The notes under the pieces: model-generated
What the model was told of the DNA's origin: nothing
Database searches by the model: none
What the model saw: only the letters and a program-made list of their open reading frames with translations
Shown: in pieces, positions 1-12,400 of the stretch
How positions within the stretch are numbered: the first letter of the stretch is position 1
Layout: every line of letters starts with the position of its first letter
Translations under genes and position numbers: made by a program
NCBI GenBank assembly: GCA_026874595.1
Contig: CM049316.1
Span: 31,915,339 to 31,979,338, forward strand
Direction: 5' to 3'
Length of the DNA: 64,000 nucleotides
Source of the DNA: Sipunculus nudus
Lineage: Eukaryota; Annelida; Sipuncula; Golfingiida; Sipunculidae

Positions 1-1190
1 AAAACATAATCCCTTTGCTTACACCTTGCTTACGCTTTGTCTTTTCTTTGCTTACGGCGAAATCAAAACGGAAATGAAACATTTTTCTAAAATGCACACT
101 GATATGACCCATAGGGAAGCAAAAGGGTTCTCTGGCTACACAACAGTGCCATTCATTAAACATAAAAATAAAAATAAAGGGGAAAATTGTACAATCAACC
201 TCACAAATGTATAATACTTCTACTTTCGAAAAGTCATTTATTGATTTCTGGGTATCAATTTTCTAATTTTAACTAAATTCATCCACAGTGTTTACCAATT
301 CTGACATAATTAGGCTGCCGCAAAGTCCAATAATACATTATTTCTCCAGAAAATTGTCTCAAAAAACATTTATGAAGACATACTCCCTTTGCTTACACTT
401 TGCTTACGCTTTGCTTATTCTTTGCTTACGGCGAAATCACCACGGAAATGAAACAGTTTCCAAAAAATGCACACTGATATGACCCATAGGGAAGTAAAAG
501 GGTTCTCTGGCTACACAACAGTGCCTGTCATTAAGCATAAATATAAAAATAAAGGGCAAAATTGTACAATTAACCTCACAAATGTATAATACTGCTACTT
601 TCGAAAAATCATTTATTGATTTCTTGGTCCCAATTTTCTAATTTTAACACAATTCATTTACAGGGTTTTACTATTTCTGAAATAACTGATCTCCCGCAAA
701 TTCCAATAATACATTGTTTCTCCAGATAAATGAGCAACAAGCATTTATGAAGACATTATCACTTAGCAAAAGCTTTTTCTGGCTACACGCCAGTGCCGGT
801 TATTGAACATGAATATCAAAATAAAGGGAAAATCGTTCAATCAAAATCACAAATATATAATACTGTTACTTTCAAAGAGTCATTTTTTATTTTTGGGTCT
901 CCATTTTTTATTGTACCTCGATTAATCTACAGTGTTTTCCCATTTCTGACATAATTGGGCTCTCCAATAAACTCCAGAAAGCAATCAAGGACTTTTTGAA
1001 AGTAGCAGCATTATACATTTGTGATTTTGATTGAATGATTTTGCCAGGGACGCAGAAGGGTTCTTTGGCTACACATCAGTGCCGGTTATTGAACATGAAT
1101 ATTAAGATAAAGGGCAAAATCGTTCAAACAAAATCACAAATGTATAATACTGCAACTTTAAAAAAGTCATTCATTTTTTGGTCCCATTAT
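1..1190. repeat. Tandem repeat, units of about 374 bp with shortened copies
   Basis: A landmark reading (T)CTGGCTACAC occurs near 131, 505, 778 and 1064, so the first two units are 374 bp apart and the next spacings are about 273 and 286 bp. The short units lack the TTTGCTTACG-rich head seen at 8-55 and 382-428. Each unit also carries a CACAAATGTATAATACT-like stretch. The open frames inside are not conserved between units, so the array is read as noncoding satellite-like DNA. It may begin left of the window. Confidence 0.8.
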
Positions 1191-1388
1191 AAATGAACTA
1201 CTACCCGTTTATACGGTTAAAAACGTTTCAAGTATGATATATTGTTCTATATCTATATTATCTGTAATTACTCTAGTTCCACTCTCCATGTTACGTTCCG
1301 GTCTCTTGTTGTTCTTTAACTTGTTAGCTCTGAAGATTCTGTGAAGGTCATCGATCACTCTAGTTCTCCTGATTCACTCGTAATAAAA

Positions 1389-1470
1389 AGAAATATTATA
1401 TAATATAATATAATATAATATAATTTATTATAATAGAATAATATAATATAATATTATTTAATATAATAGA
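1389..1470. repeat. (TATAA)n microsatellite, imperfect
   Basis: Repeated ATAAT/TATAA pentamers with a few interruptions. The surrounding 1190-2160 shows no exon, RNA gene or repeat that I can recognise. Confidence 0.8.
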
Positions 1471-2169
1471 TTGTAAAAAACACACAAAATAAAACATAAC
1501 ATTTTGTAGCATAACGTTAGAAGAAGCGTATTTTAGGTCGTAAGAGGCATCTCAAAGGGATTGAAACAGCCGTGACGGAGACTAACCTCTTAACCTGGCG
1601 CGTTCCGGTAAATCAGTTGAAGGCAAAAATGACCAAGCCAGACATTTTTGGTGCTATGAATTAGCTACATCTTTAAAAGTACAGTCAGTGAGAGTACTTA
1701 TTCCGAGAAGCCCTTCATTAGTTATACCACATTGTAGGCCATTGTAAAACGTGTATATAAAAGAACTGGCCACAAGGAGGGACTGCTCTACCTTTGATCG
1801 TGCATAATAGTGCCTATATGAGAAATTCCTTAAATATCCCATCTTTCCACACGTAAACAAGGTACAAAAATATTGCCTAGTTTTCTAAACACTACACATG
1901 ATTAGTATTTAATAGAATATTCCTAAAAAATCTTCGAGATAATGATTTGAAGACAACGACTAACACACATTAAGGGTCTCGACAGCATGAATCTGCCATC
2001 GATATCTAATCACCATGACCTCTTTTATCTTCCTGATGGTTAATTTGATATAACCTCCACATTTACTATGTCACACGTATTATCCCCTCTAGTTAGACAG
2101 CTGAAGGTCCACCTCCCAAATGTAACAAAAGTAATAATTAATTATCCATTGCATTATAATAATAAAACA

Positions 2170-3520
2170 GAACTTCATTTCGTTTGTTGACAGTTGCAAG
2201 TTGAAGATGGCATATAATAATAATATTTTCCCATAGGCACAAATTGCATCTGTTTATTGGCGCAGAGTATGCTTTTGCTTGTTTCGGAATTATACCATGT
2301 TAATTTACGGCACATATTGCTTTCTTTCAATTCCCTAATAGATTGATAAGTTCTGTACTTTCTACATTTCTAAATAGGCGTTATGGTTATTGAATTTAGT
2401 TTTAAAACTAGGAAAGTATATGCAGTTGTATACATAAATTTCATTTTGCCGAAGATGGATCACTTAAAGGGGGTCTCTGTCGTAATACTATTTTATCTGA
2501 ATATGATATATGATAATCATTATAAGCACCTCCTCTGCACTACCCACGTAGTAGGAAAAACTGGATTTTAACATTTCAATGTATTTATTAAAAATGAAAT
2601 ATTTATTAATTCAAAATGAGTCCGAAGGTGAGGCTAATAACAAATCGAACATAATTACTTCCTTTCGCGTTTAGTTCATCTCTTCTAAAATCCACACTGT
2701 CAGAAATATCAAATCGGACGCTCACGAGAAGACATCATGTGCCAACAATGGCACCCTAATAATACGTGTAATGATAGTCAATCTAATGCAAGATTTCTGA
2801 TGATTAGTTCGATACACGGATGGAATAGGATGCCAAATGCACTCTAAATTTCAAGAGCCCAACAGCCTTATGCACCTTTGACTGTTTATATATTGTGCGG
2901 GCTAAGGTATATTAATTAAATGCGTTTCCTTGATACTTTCACATCAGCGAATGAAGGTTTTTACATTTCCGTTACCCAATAAGTTATAAATGACAAGAGG
3001 GTTATTCTTGTCGGCCCCAGCTGAATTTCCATTGGCTATTGATGAAGTTAATTCATACAGGATATTCATGGTGCTTACCAGTGACAGACATTATCCAATC
3101 AGCAAAGTAAAGCCATTGATATATTTGCCATGCAAGAAATGTATCTGCTAATAATGGAGTTGATTTGTTAATGTGAGGTTTGATTGACATAGCCACCTGA
3201 ATACATCAGCTTTATATGTACCAGCATTGTATTATGCATTACAGTACACTTGCCAAGTCAATGCAATGATTAAGTCTTAATCTCTCCTACTAACGGAGAA
3301 ATTAAACTTGCTTGTGTTGTGACGGAACGTTAAGAACAGGTACTGCCCCCTCCCGGCAAATTATATAACTAAATATCGGTTCTTTGACCGACTATTTAAT
3401 TGTATGAATCGGCATTTGATTAACCAGTATAGATACATGGAATCCAGTTTTATTTTATGCATTTAAGCAAATATAATTACTTAAATCTAGGCAGGGCTAA
3501 CACTACATGGTTGCAAGTTA
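2170..3520. repeat. Dispersed duplicated block, copy 1 (partner 30955-32490)
   Basis: This block matches 30955-32490 in the same orientation from a start near CATTTCGTTTGTTG to an end near GCAAGTTATC. The order of matched segments is kept throughout, so it is a large duplication and not a chance motif. It contains a decayed relative of the minus-strand membrane-protein genes at about 2620-2900. Divergence looks considerable, with many small indels. Confidence 0.7.
2620..2900 (-). pseudogene. Decayed relative of the small membrane-protein genes
   Basis: On the minus strand a broken frame gives a hydrophobic stretch followed by DSVDFRRDELNAKGS and another hydrophobic stretch. The same pattern appears in the relics near 28.8 and 31.5 kb. 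The last hydrophobic stretch resembles the final helix of the intact gene at 62833-63150 (pattern GI-x-L-x-x-R-I). Stops and frame changes interrupt it and there is no usable start. The relation to the intact gene is weak and is inferred from pattern and order only. Confidence 0.35.
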
Positions 3521-5120
3521 TCTAGCGCCACATTCCACCAGTACGTCAAGAGGTAAATTGGCTTCCTGTGCGACAGCGCATAGATTATAAATGTTGTGCT
3601 TTATCATAGAAGACATTGTTCATTTGCTGGGTGGTCTTGTCTATCCGGAAAAAAAGAATCAAACATTGTTTACCTGTTCACATACTAGGTATAGTAAAAT
3701 AAATTAAGAATAGTGTATTATACCTAGCATGTTATGGATTGTGTCATTGTCTCATTCTAAAACCGAATATCTAATATTCCTGTACACAAGTTGAGGGCAA
3801 AAAAAAAATGCACCGGACGTCGTAACTAGGGCATTACATATACATAACGCGCACGCCACCTTGTCACTGTACCGCACAATTTCGCAAATCAAGATTTTAT
3901 ACCAGGTTCGTCTAGCATGTTTTACTCCTTGTTTGTGGATTTATCGCGCGTGTGCATGATCGAACCTCTAGTACCTGTACAAACTATTCCCTTCATGGAA
4001 ATGGCACATTATTTGACTTTGGACGGAAACATGTCACGCTTCTAAAACAATGACCTCATCTAATCTGACACAGCAAACTACTGCTTTATAATCTCTCCAT
4101 GAATATCATCCCTCATACAATTACACGATGTTCCTTCCATGAATTTATTACCTGAATCAGGACAGCTTACTTTACTATCTACCTGCAGGACAATATTTAT
4201 GAAAACATAAAGTAATATAATTTACTTTTGTAGGGTCATGTAAATCTTACTTCACGGACAACGGGAACAAATAAATAATTACGCCAATCTTAATTAAACG
4301 ATATACGGATTTTCGTGTAATAAACTCTATGAAAGTTGTGATAGATACTTTTACATGCATACGAAAACTCTCCTCCCTTGGACCATGGCCTTAGGTCTAA
4401 ATATGAACGAATGAAAGGCGTGAAAATTATTCAAATAAAAATTCTCATTTCAGGATAAAAACTATCTGTTTGCAAAATACTCAGGATACAAGTATGTTAT
4501 TTCTAGGATTTTTGCAGAAAGGGCGAATATTCCCTTTTATTTGGTTTAAAATACGCATTATTTCCAGAGTAATATGTTTATTTGCATATAACAGAGGCAT
4601 TTAACTTGTCTTTAAACGAAATGTAATACTGACATTTCAAAGTATACAACACCTTTAAAGTATTTGAGCCTTCAGCTCAAAGCTTGTTTATACACATTTA
4701 CTATGCCTCGGGTAAACTGAACTAAAATGATCTTGTGTAAAGTTTGAAGACCATTAAAGCCACGATAGAAGACAGGATTTGACTTCACTTGTTACAATAA
4801 CAATATGTATATATATGATTTCTTTTCCTGGTAAAAATAAATTCCATTTAGCTCTGCTCTACCTTTCTGATCCAAACGACACCATAGCCCGCAATTCAAC
4901 ATCCCCTACTCGGCCATTGCAATGCCTGTTATTAGAATTTTAGAAGTTAAACCGCTAATTGGACCTGACTGCCTATGACAACTTAGCAGACTGAATCCCT
5001 TCAGAAATTTGACCACATACGAATTTTTTCAGACATCCCCAAGAGTGTCAAATTAAGTGTTTTACCCCAGATGTTATATTAAACGGATGGCCACGTTTTC
5101 ACATAAACTCCTATTTATAA
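3520..5120. other. No recognisable feature
   Basis: AT-rich sequence with no convincing exon, RNA gene or mobile-element signature that I can see. A short A-run lies near 3800. Confidence 0.5.
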
Positions 5121-5125
5121 ATATA

Positions 5126-6459
5126 TTAATGATTCAATAAAAATAGGTAATAAATGATGGTCAGCTTAGGCGAAGCAGAAAATAAAATCTCATTACAAAA
5201 TGTTCGTTCTGTAACCGCCGATTGTGTGTTTGTTAGCGTGCGTGGTTTTAAATGTGTCCATTGTCCTGAAAAGCGGGTATGATTTAACGGGATTATAATT
5301 TTTTTTCCATGCCTTGAATGGGAAATCCTACGTTTATGCGTGGGCCTGAAGTGATCTATTAGCTTCAGTTTCTTAATTGTAATACCCGCGCCACTTGTAG
5401 CGACGTTTGTCTTGTGGTCAACCTCTCTCAATCAAGAAAGGATATTCAGAAATAAAAATGAATAACCTGTAACCGTATGTTGTGTTTTTTCTTGAAGCAG
5501 CGGCTACATGCTTTGCGGGAATGCATGTACCCTGTATGTACATACAGTGGGAAAGAGTTTTGCCTTCATGGGCTGCATAAGCATCCACATGACTAGTAAC
5601 AGATGTTCTCACAGCCTTTCTTATTTTCACAGTAACAGCCATAATCATTTTGAAATATCATCTTAAATACCTGTAATGTATAATATGTACGGTTTGATAT
5701 TCGCAGAGTTTTTTTTTCTGCTATGGTGCTTTCAGTAGAAAGTAAGGCTGATGAATTGGTGGCAATTACGTTGTTGCCAGAACCAGAGGATAACCCAGGA
5801 CTGGTAGTGCTTGCCACCATCTGAGACCAATCTCATTTTGCCACACTGCCAGATGTCTGCGATGCTGTCATGAAGTTTTAAAATTTGACTGGTTTTCGAT
5901 TAGAGTAATACTTGTGGTAAATCGGGACTTTCTGACACCAAAATCAGTCACAGGAGAAGTATGTAACAATGTCCTATCCGCTTATTCAGAACAAAGAGGT
6001 ATGTAGACCCCGCGATTGGCTCTTTTTCGGACTGCTTGATATATGCCTTCCCCAGTAACAGACAACCAGAAAAAAATCATCTGTATATTTAGACGCTTGA
6101 CATATGCACTGCCTCATAACACATAACGAGAATAAATCCTCATTTCTTTCAGACATGCAGACATGTTGGATGCATGAAGGTGATGAACTCAAAAATATAT
6201 TATAAAAGGTTTGAAAATAATGTGGATGAATGTTAACCCGAATCCTTATTTTAGTTATGACAGTTACAGTGAAGACCCTTTCTGACAGGCAATGAAGTGC
6301 GTGGTATTGAATGTATAGACTTAGTGTAACATTACAACAATCCTGATAAAAAGTATATTGATGACTGCCTATTGAATAGATACGTGCTGCTCCCATGGAA
6401 AATCCACGACTATCTGATGCATATTTTTGTAATGAGCTGATAGGAACTAAACGACGCAT
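5126..6459 (-). other. Several overlapping minus-strand open frames, coding status unclear
   Basis: Four moderately long frames (75 to 157 codons) lie on the minus strand here. The one ending at 5820 begins with a Ser/Thr/Asn-rich stretch. None shows a motif I recognise, and the 157-codon frame has no coding-like residue pattern. A decayed transposon or spliced exons are possible, but chance open frames are at least as likely. Confidence 0.2.
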
Positions 6460-6827
6460 ATTTTAATCCTAATGTTTTTGCAGAAACTTTTGTCATGTGT
6501 TTCACTTATATGACATAAAGATTACTTCCTCTAGAATTATCCAGGAAAACCCTCCACCAAAATGTCAACATAGAAAGAAAAGTTTTTCTATTCCAGAAAT
6601 CACACAAAAGTAAATTTTGGAAAGAGACGTATGGTATGTACAGGGTGTACTACTTTTAAGTGAGAAGGTTTTTTTCCCAATAAACAACATGGCTTCATTG
6701 CTTGAGAATTATCGTAGATATAACGATTGTATAAAGAAAAAAACATTCTACCGTGAAATTATATGAAAGATGCTTTGTATTAGTTGAAGCTCAGTCGACA
6801 TCGTGAAACATCCGTTATCCATTAATA

Positions 6828-8210
6828 TTTTTGGAGGTAATCAGAATCACAAAAAAATTTGTTTTTAAGTGCCATAATGGAATTCCACAATGAAATAATT
6901 TTAAGGGGCTATTTCTTTGTCCCCGAGTAGAAGCCGACCTTTCGTATGCAGCTGTTCTGCACGCGCCCGGTGAACCCGTGTTTCTGACCATGACAATGTT
7001 TTACAAAAAAAGTGCACGCATGAACGAACGATTGATTAGTAGATTCTTGCCGGGGTTTTAAAGTCCCTAAGAGATTTAGGACCCTTAAAAGTGTGTGCAA
7101 TCCTACGCCCCCCCCCCCCCCCCTCCCTCCAGGGCTTTCTTTTGGAAAAAAGACTTTTTTTCAAACAACTTATAAATCGGTCGAACTATTCGAACCATGG
7201 TTATCATGGAAAGATATTTCTGAATGTATAAAAATCAGCATACCTGTAATCCTACAAAACGGTGATAATGGGTCTCAGGTCTTTGTGTCAGCTCAATGGA
7301 AAAGTACTCCCTATTCAAAGATCATTGTGGACATGTGTTCCGCGCTTGAATTTAAAATCTTTACTTCCTTTTGACAGAGTAAAATTCCTTAACAGGCGAT
7401 ATATTGGAAATGGGGGTCAGTGGGGATTACAGGTTGCCTCATAAAAAAGCGTGACAGGAGAAAAATGTTTTGCTGAACATTTGTAGAGGGCTGGTTAAAG
7501 ACATAGCAATAGTCAATTTCATTTTGGAGGTAATAAGAATCACCACAATATATATTTTCTTATAAACCATTATGAAAAAGGACCATTCCTTTGTCCCCGT
7601 GTGGAAGCCACTCATTCGTATTTATTTGTTCTGCCACTCGCAAGGTGGACTCTTATTACTGGAGCATGACAGTGTTCACACATGAAACGCATACACGTGA
7701 ACACATGACTGATATTAAAGAAGATTCTGATGGAGGTCTGTACGCCCTGACTACAGATTCTAGTTTGTTATCAATTTAAAGATTTACTGGTGATATTTTT
7801 TTCATGTTTCACCGTCCCTACACACAACGGACCAAAACAAATACATGTAAACACCCACCCACCAGACCCCTTCCCCACCAAACCCGAATAATAATTAAGT
7901 TGTGGGTCTTCTTTTTGAAAAAAAAAACTTTATAAAACACATGACTTGGCCCAACTTTTGAAACCATTGTTTCATGGAAAGATATTTTTGAATATATATA
8001 AATCAACATACCTGTAACCCATAAAAAATGTTAAACGGTGGTCATATCACTGGACTCAGTGCTCAGTGTTGACCAAACTGAAAAGCCTTTGCATTGAAAG
8101 CAGGGTCATGTGGTCTTTGGATTAAAAAAACTTTACTTCCTTTTGAGAGAGAAAATTCCTTTCGAGGCGTTACAATGGATATGGGGGATCAATGGGGATT
8201 ATAGTGGACC
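6828..8210. repeat. Tandem duplication, two units of about 690 bp
   Basis: 6828-7500 aligns by eye with 7523-8210. Shared landmarks in the same order are TTTTGGAGGTAAT, TTTGTCCCCG followed by GAAGCC, CATGGAAAGATATTT, CATACCTGTAA, TTTACTTCCTTTTGA and GGGGATTA. The first unit carries a 16-base C-run at 7108-7123; the second has a C-rich stretch in the same region. No conserved frame runs through both units, so they are taken as noncoding. Confidence 0.8.
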
Positions 8211-8880
8211 TGCGTGACCGCGCATTGCACGGAAATGCCTTTTGGGCAGGACATGCGCTCTGGCCACGGTCTTTACAGGCCATTGTAAATCCCCGAGGCG
8301 CCTCCTGAAAAAGAGTCACAGGCGTGGAGGACCTTGCAGCACAAAAGAAATAGGGGCACCTAATGGAGAAATATTAAAATTATTAATTATTCAGCTTACT
8401 AGGACAGAATCCCGCAAAATAAAACAAACATGTTCTAGAATAGCGCACCACCGATACGTCTGCCGAGAGTCAAACCCGAACGGAAGCAGGTAAACCATGG
8501 TCTAGAAAAAAAACCAACTCCGTATTAATTATATAGAAACGTAAAAAGTCACCTTTAATGTTACAAGAAAACAAACATTAAATCGTAGAACATAAGTAAC
8601 CCTCTTGTCCTTTGAACGTATAAGCTGAGCTCAAAATACCAAGAAAAATTACATCAATAAAGAGTAAAATGCTTTCTTGTCCACAAATTTAGATCTACTT
8701 CAAATTTAACTCTCCTGTTTTATTTAAACGCTGAAGTATTCAGTAATTGTATAATGCAGGGAACCATCTGTTTAGATTAATCATCAGAAGCAGACTTCAC
8801 ACACACTGAGCACTCCACTTTTGATTTAAGAAAACATTTAAGAATACAGAGTTTTGTGGATACTATAATTTCAGTCAGAC
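8211..8880. other. No recognisable feature
   Basis: An 83-codon frame at 8242-8493 is not supported by any motif, and the rest is AT-rich with no visible structure. Confidence 0.4.
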
Positions 8881-10060
8881 GCCGCCGCCGCAGCCACCAT
8901 CGCCGCCGCAGGGGTTTCCGGAGAACTCCTCCGTAACCACTAGGCAGATTTTAAATTCGGAATTATGATCGGGTCACATGTGAACTGCTGCGCTCTCATT
9001 TTCGGTTGAACTTTGACCTTTCCTCTCTGCCCAGCGTCCATTCTTTGCGTCTGTTTCCACGCATAAACCCACATATCTCGGGAACCGTTTGACCGATCAG
9101 GCTAAACATTTTGCACAAATGTAGCCCTTGGGTAGCTTTATAACATACATATCCGCCTTGGGATAAATCACTTATACCTCCGCATTGGTTGGACTTATCC
9201 ACCTGAAATTTTGCATGTGTATACATCCTAGACAGCTTTCTTGATCTTATGACAGGTGGCGCCACATACTTTCACGTTTACGCTGCAGACATCAAAGCTC
9301 ATATCTAGGTAACCGTTTGGCCGATTGGGCCCAAAATTTTGCATGTGTATAGATCTAACATAGCTCTTAATCATACACAAAACTGAAAGCGTCATCTGCA
9401 ACCATTGGTTGAACTTATCCACCTGAAATTTTGCATGTATACATCCTAGACAGCTTTCTTGATTTTATGACAGGTGGCGCCTCCTACTTTCACGTTTACG
9501 CTGCAGACATAAAAGCTCATATCTAGGGAACCGTTTGACCGATTGGGCCAAAATTTTGCATGTGTATAAATCTCACAAAGCTCTTTATCAAACGCAAAAC
9601 TGGTGGAGCCACCTGCAACCATTTTTGAACAGCGCCCATCAATATGTCTGCCGTGGGATGAAATCAGTCATATCTCGGCAGTGGTTTGACATATGTGCCT
9701 AAAATTTTCAAGTTTATACATCTTGGATAGTTTGCTGGATTTTGTGACAGGTGGCGCAACCTACATTAATGTATACACTGCAGATATTCATGCTCATATC
9801 TCAGGACTGGTTTGACATATCCCCCTGAAATTTTGCATGTGTTTCTCACATAGCTCTTATTGGTGCCAGGTGGCAGGTTTTTTGCACAGCGTCCTTCTGT
9901 TTGTCTGATGTGGGATAAAATCACTCATATACAAGTAGTGGTTTGACTTATCTGCCTAACATTTTGCATATGTATACAACTTTGACAGCTTTCTGGAGTT
10001 TTTGGTAGGTGGCGCAACCTACATACACATTTCGGCTGCAGACATTCATGCTAATATACA
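8880..10060. repeat. Minisatellite-like repeat, 'GAAATTTTGCATGT' family
   Basis: The stretch opens with a GCC-rich run and a TTTCCGGAGAACTCCTC motif, then repeats a unit containing CTCATATCTMRG, a TTTGACC or TTTGACATAT segment, AAATTTTGCATGTGTAT and GGTGGCGCC. Two units, at about 9223 and 9446, are nearly identical and 222 bp apart. Later units are more diverged. The same components occur near 16.5-18.4 kb and 54.7-55.4 kb, so this is a dispersed repeat family. Open frames inside it are by-products of the repeat. Confidence 0.75.
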
Positions 10061-12090
10061 ACACACCTCACGCTATTTCCCCTTGCCACTCAATCAATTC
10101 CTCACTTCACCCTTCCCACTCTGATTTCGGCGGATACACGTAGTCGCTTGTCGACTTCCCGCATTATGTTTTTTTAAAGGATTTAACGAGTAACGAGAAT
10201 AACGTCTTGAAAACCGTCTGTTGCAGCCTTTGGTTTTCTGCTGACATAATCATTATACCAAGAAGTATAGTCTGCAAAGAATCACATAAATAAGCCCACT
10301 GCACCGGAATGGGGATGAGCCAATAGCAATATATCAGTTATATATTGTATATATCAAATTAGTGTGGGAATTCAATAAATTTGTTTGGACATTGTGTAAC
10401 CGAAGAGGTGCTGTTTTAAACCTATGGTTTGTTGTATTTAGAATATTATGTTGCGCCAGGAAGTGCACAATTTAAAAGGCACAGTTGACAAATTATAATT
10501 AATGGTTCCAAATTTTAGAGGCATGAATCGCCGTACAAAATATGTGACCGTTCGCGTTCTGGGCAGCTTGAACAGATTGGTACCGGTTGATCACAGTGAC
10601 CGACCAGGTAAATAAGGTTGTTTAAGGCCCTTAATATCAGCTGGCGATTATTCATTAAGGCTTTTAAGGACCAGCAGTAAAAATTTATATTCCAACATAT
10701 ATTCGACTGGTATCGGATACAAAATTTTGAGATATTGGGTCTTATGTTCATACTATTACCCGTCACAAATAACTATGACAGCATTTTTTTCCAGTTCTGT
10801 CTATTCTGACTCAAGTATACAATGCAGTTGCAGTTGTGTCCCTTTAGTAGGATCTTATCCGACTGATATTCCGTAGGTACATATAACAGGCATGGCCAAT
10901 TGATACATTATCATGCAAATTGAGGACTCAATCAAAAGTTACACCGAATGTACGCACCAAGTGCTTTTGATGTATAGACATTATACATATATTGAAGACA
11001 TGTGTGAGATGGGTCCTTTGTCTTGGTGTAAATCTTTGCTTTACCACTTTTGAAAATCATATCTGTTATACCACTCTTTAACAGAAGACTGGCTCTATGT
11101 AGCTAGTCATTAAATTTACAGAGACATCCTTCGGTCTTAGCTGGAATGACCTCAACAACAAAGTTAACGTCATACCGTCATATAATGTTATACATTACAG
11201 ATTACAGTAAGTCGAGATCATGTCATTAACTGCTATTCGGGTAAAGTTTAGTGTAAATGTCCTAAAAAAAAGGTATACAGATGTCGCCCTATGAATGTCG
11301 AAGGGCAGAGCCATTTTTTCACGTAGCCACCATTTTCCACCATTTTAAAGTACAAAATTTATACACACATAATTATTCCAAGATGAGCATTACCTAAATG
11401 CAATTTTAGTGATACATATGTTTCTTTGTCCAGAATGATGAGTCCAGGATATGAGCTACGATCTACAAATTCATATGTTGTTATGAACTATTATGAACTC
11501 ATATGCGCCACCCAACTCTATTTAAGACGCATATAAATGTCACTTGAAGTTAGGATAAGGGTATGAATTGTTCATCATATCATAAGATACAGCGTTAAGC
11601 CGGATGAGTTACAGTAATCATATTGAATTATTTACAAGATATTTGTCACCTAGACCATGCCTCCCGTGAAACCTTCCTTAACTGATACGGCAGCAAGAAA
11701 AAAAGGGACAAATATAATACATTTTAAAGAATGCTTCCAAATAGCAAAAATAACATGGTTAAAACCGTTGCGTTTCTCTTATTTTAAACTCTCATGCGGA
11801 ACAGTTTTCGATGCTTCCTTCAGATGGCGGTTTGGTCGAAATAAGTTCAATCTTCTCTTGATTTCTTTGTAAAGAGTGTCTTAACCTGCTTATAATGTTT
11901 TATTCAGCATGAGCATTATAAACACAAGTGTGACGGATACCAAGCTGACATGGGTGTCTGTCCAATTGTTACTAATAACTTTTGCCTTTCGTTCTCAGAT
12001 GAAACTGTAAATACAGCAAGTCCCAAAATGTATTAAATCATTAATTATTGAACAACACTTACTACACTTACTTACACGTAATATTCTTAC
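10061..12090. other. No recognisable gene
   Basis: An 83-codon minus-strand frame (10515-10766) and a 71-codon plus frame (11657-11872) show no family motif. A short stretch near 10917 (AAATTGAGGACTCAA) also occurs near 13233, which suggests that duplicated flank sequence reaches here in diverged form. Confidence 0.4.
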
Positions 12091-12099
12091 TTTCCCCTA

Positions 12100-12240
12100 T
12101 ATAATTGTCCCAATCAACCATGAAAGCCAGTCAGGTGAGTTGCAGGGATAGCTGCTATGAACAGTAGATTTCCATATAGCCGAGATTTTGTTGGTATTCT
12201 TTGGAAGTAACGCCGAATTAATATAAGTCACTTTCTCTCA
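12100..12240 (-). pseudogene. 5' fragment of the 62833-63150 membrane-protein gene
   Basis: On the minus strand, 12225 down to about 12110 reads NSALLPKNTNKISAI and then WLIGTII. This matches the N-terminal part of the intact gene (WALLPEFVAEIFAI) and of the broken copy at 23.1 kb (WSLLPESFALVSAI, WWIGTFI). The position of the initiator ATG reads ATT, and nothing similar to the second half of the gene is seen to the left. The shared upstream block follows at 12248-12400. I regard it as a dead, truncated copy. Confidence 0.65.
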
Positions 12241-12244
12241 CAGC

Positions 12245-12400
12245 TGGCAAACGATATCACTGCCACGTGTCAGATCAAAGAAAATGTTAAAACCTATGTT
12301 AGTTATCCGCTTATAGCATGCCGATTCACTCAATCTGAAACGTGCTAGTTTTCTTTTGATTTAGATGACGTAATGGAGACACATCACCATCGATCAAAGG
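12245..12400 (-). promoter_or_regulatory. Conserved upstream region of the truncated gene copy
   Basis: It aligns with the sequences upstream of the copies at 18.75, 23.27 and 63.17 kb. The block begins with a YGATATYACYGC-like segment and an AAAGAAAATGT segment, then CCGATTCACTCA. At 12364-12376 it has GATGACGTAATGG, which contains a CRE-like TGACGTAA. Promoter function is inferred from position and conservation. Confidence 0.5.

Noticed and set aside
8996-9422. Two minus-strand frames with similar peptides
   Set aside because: They follow the 222-bp repeat unit; the similarity reflects the DNA repeat and neither is kept in other copies.
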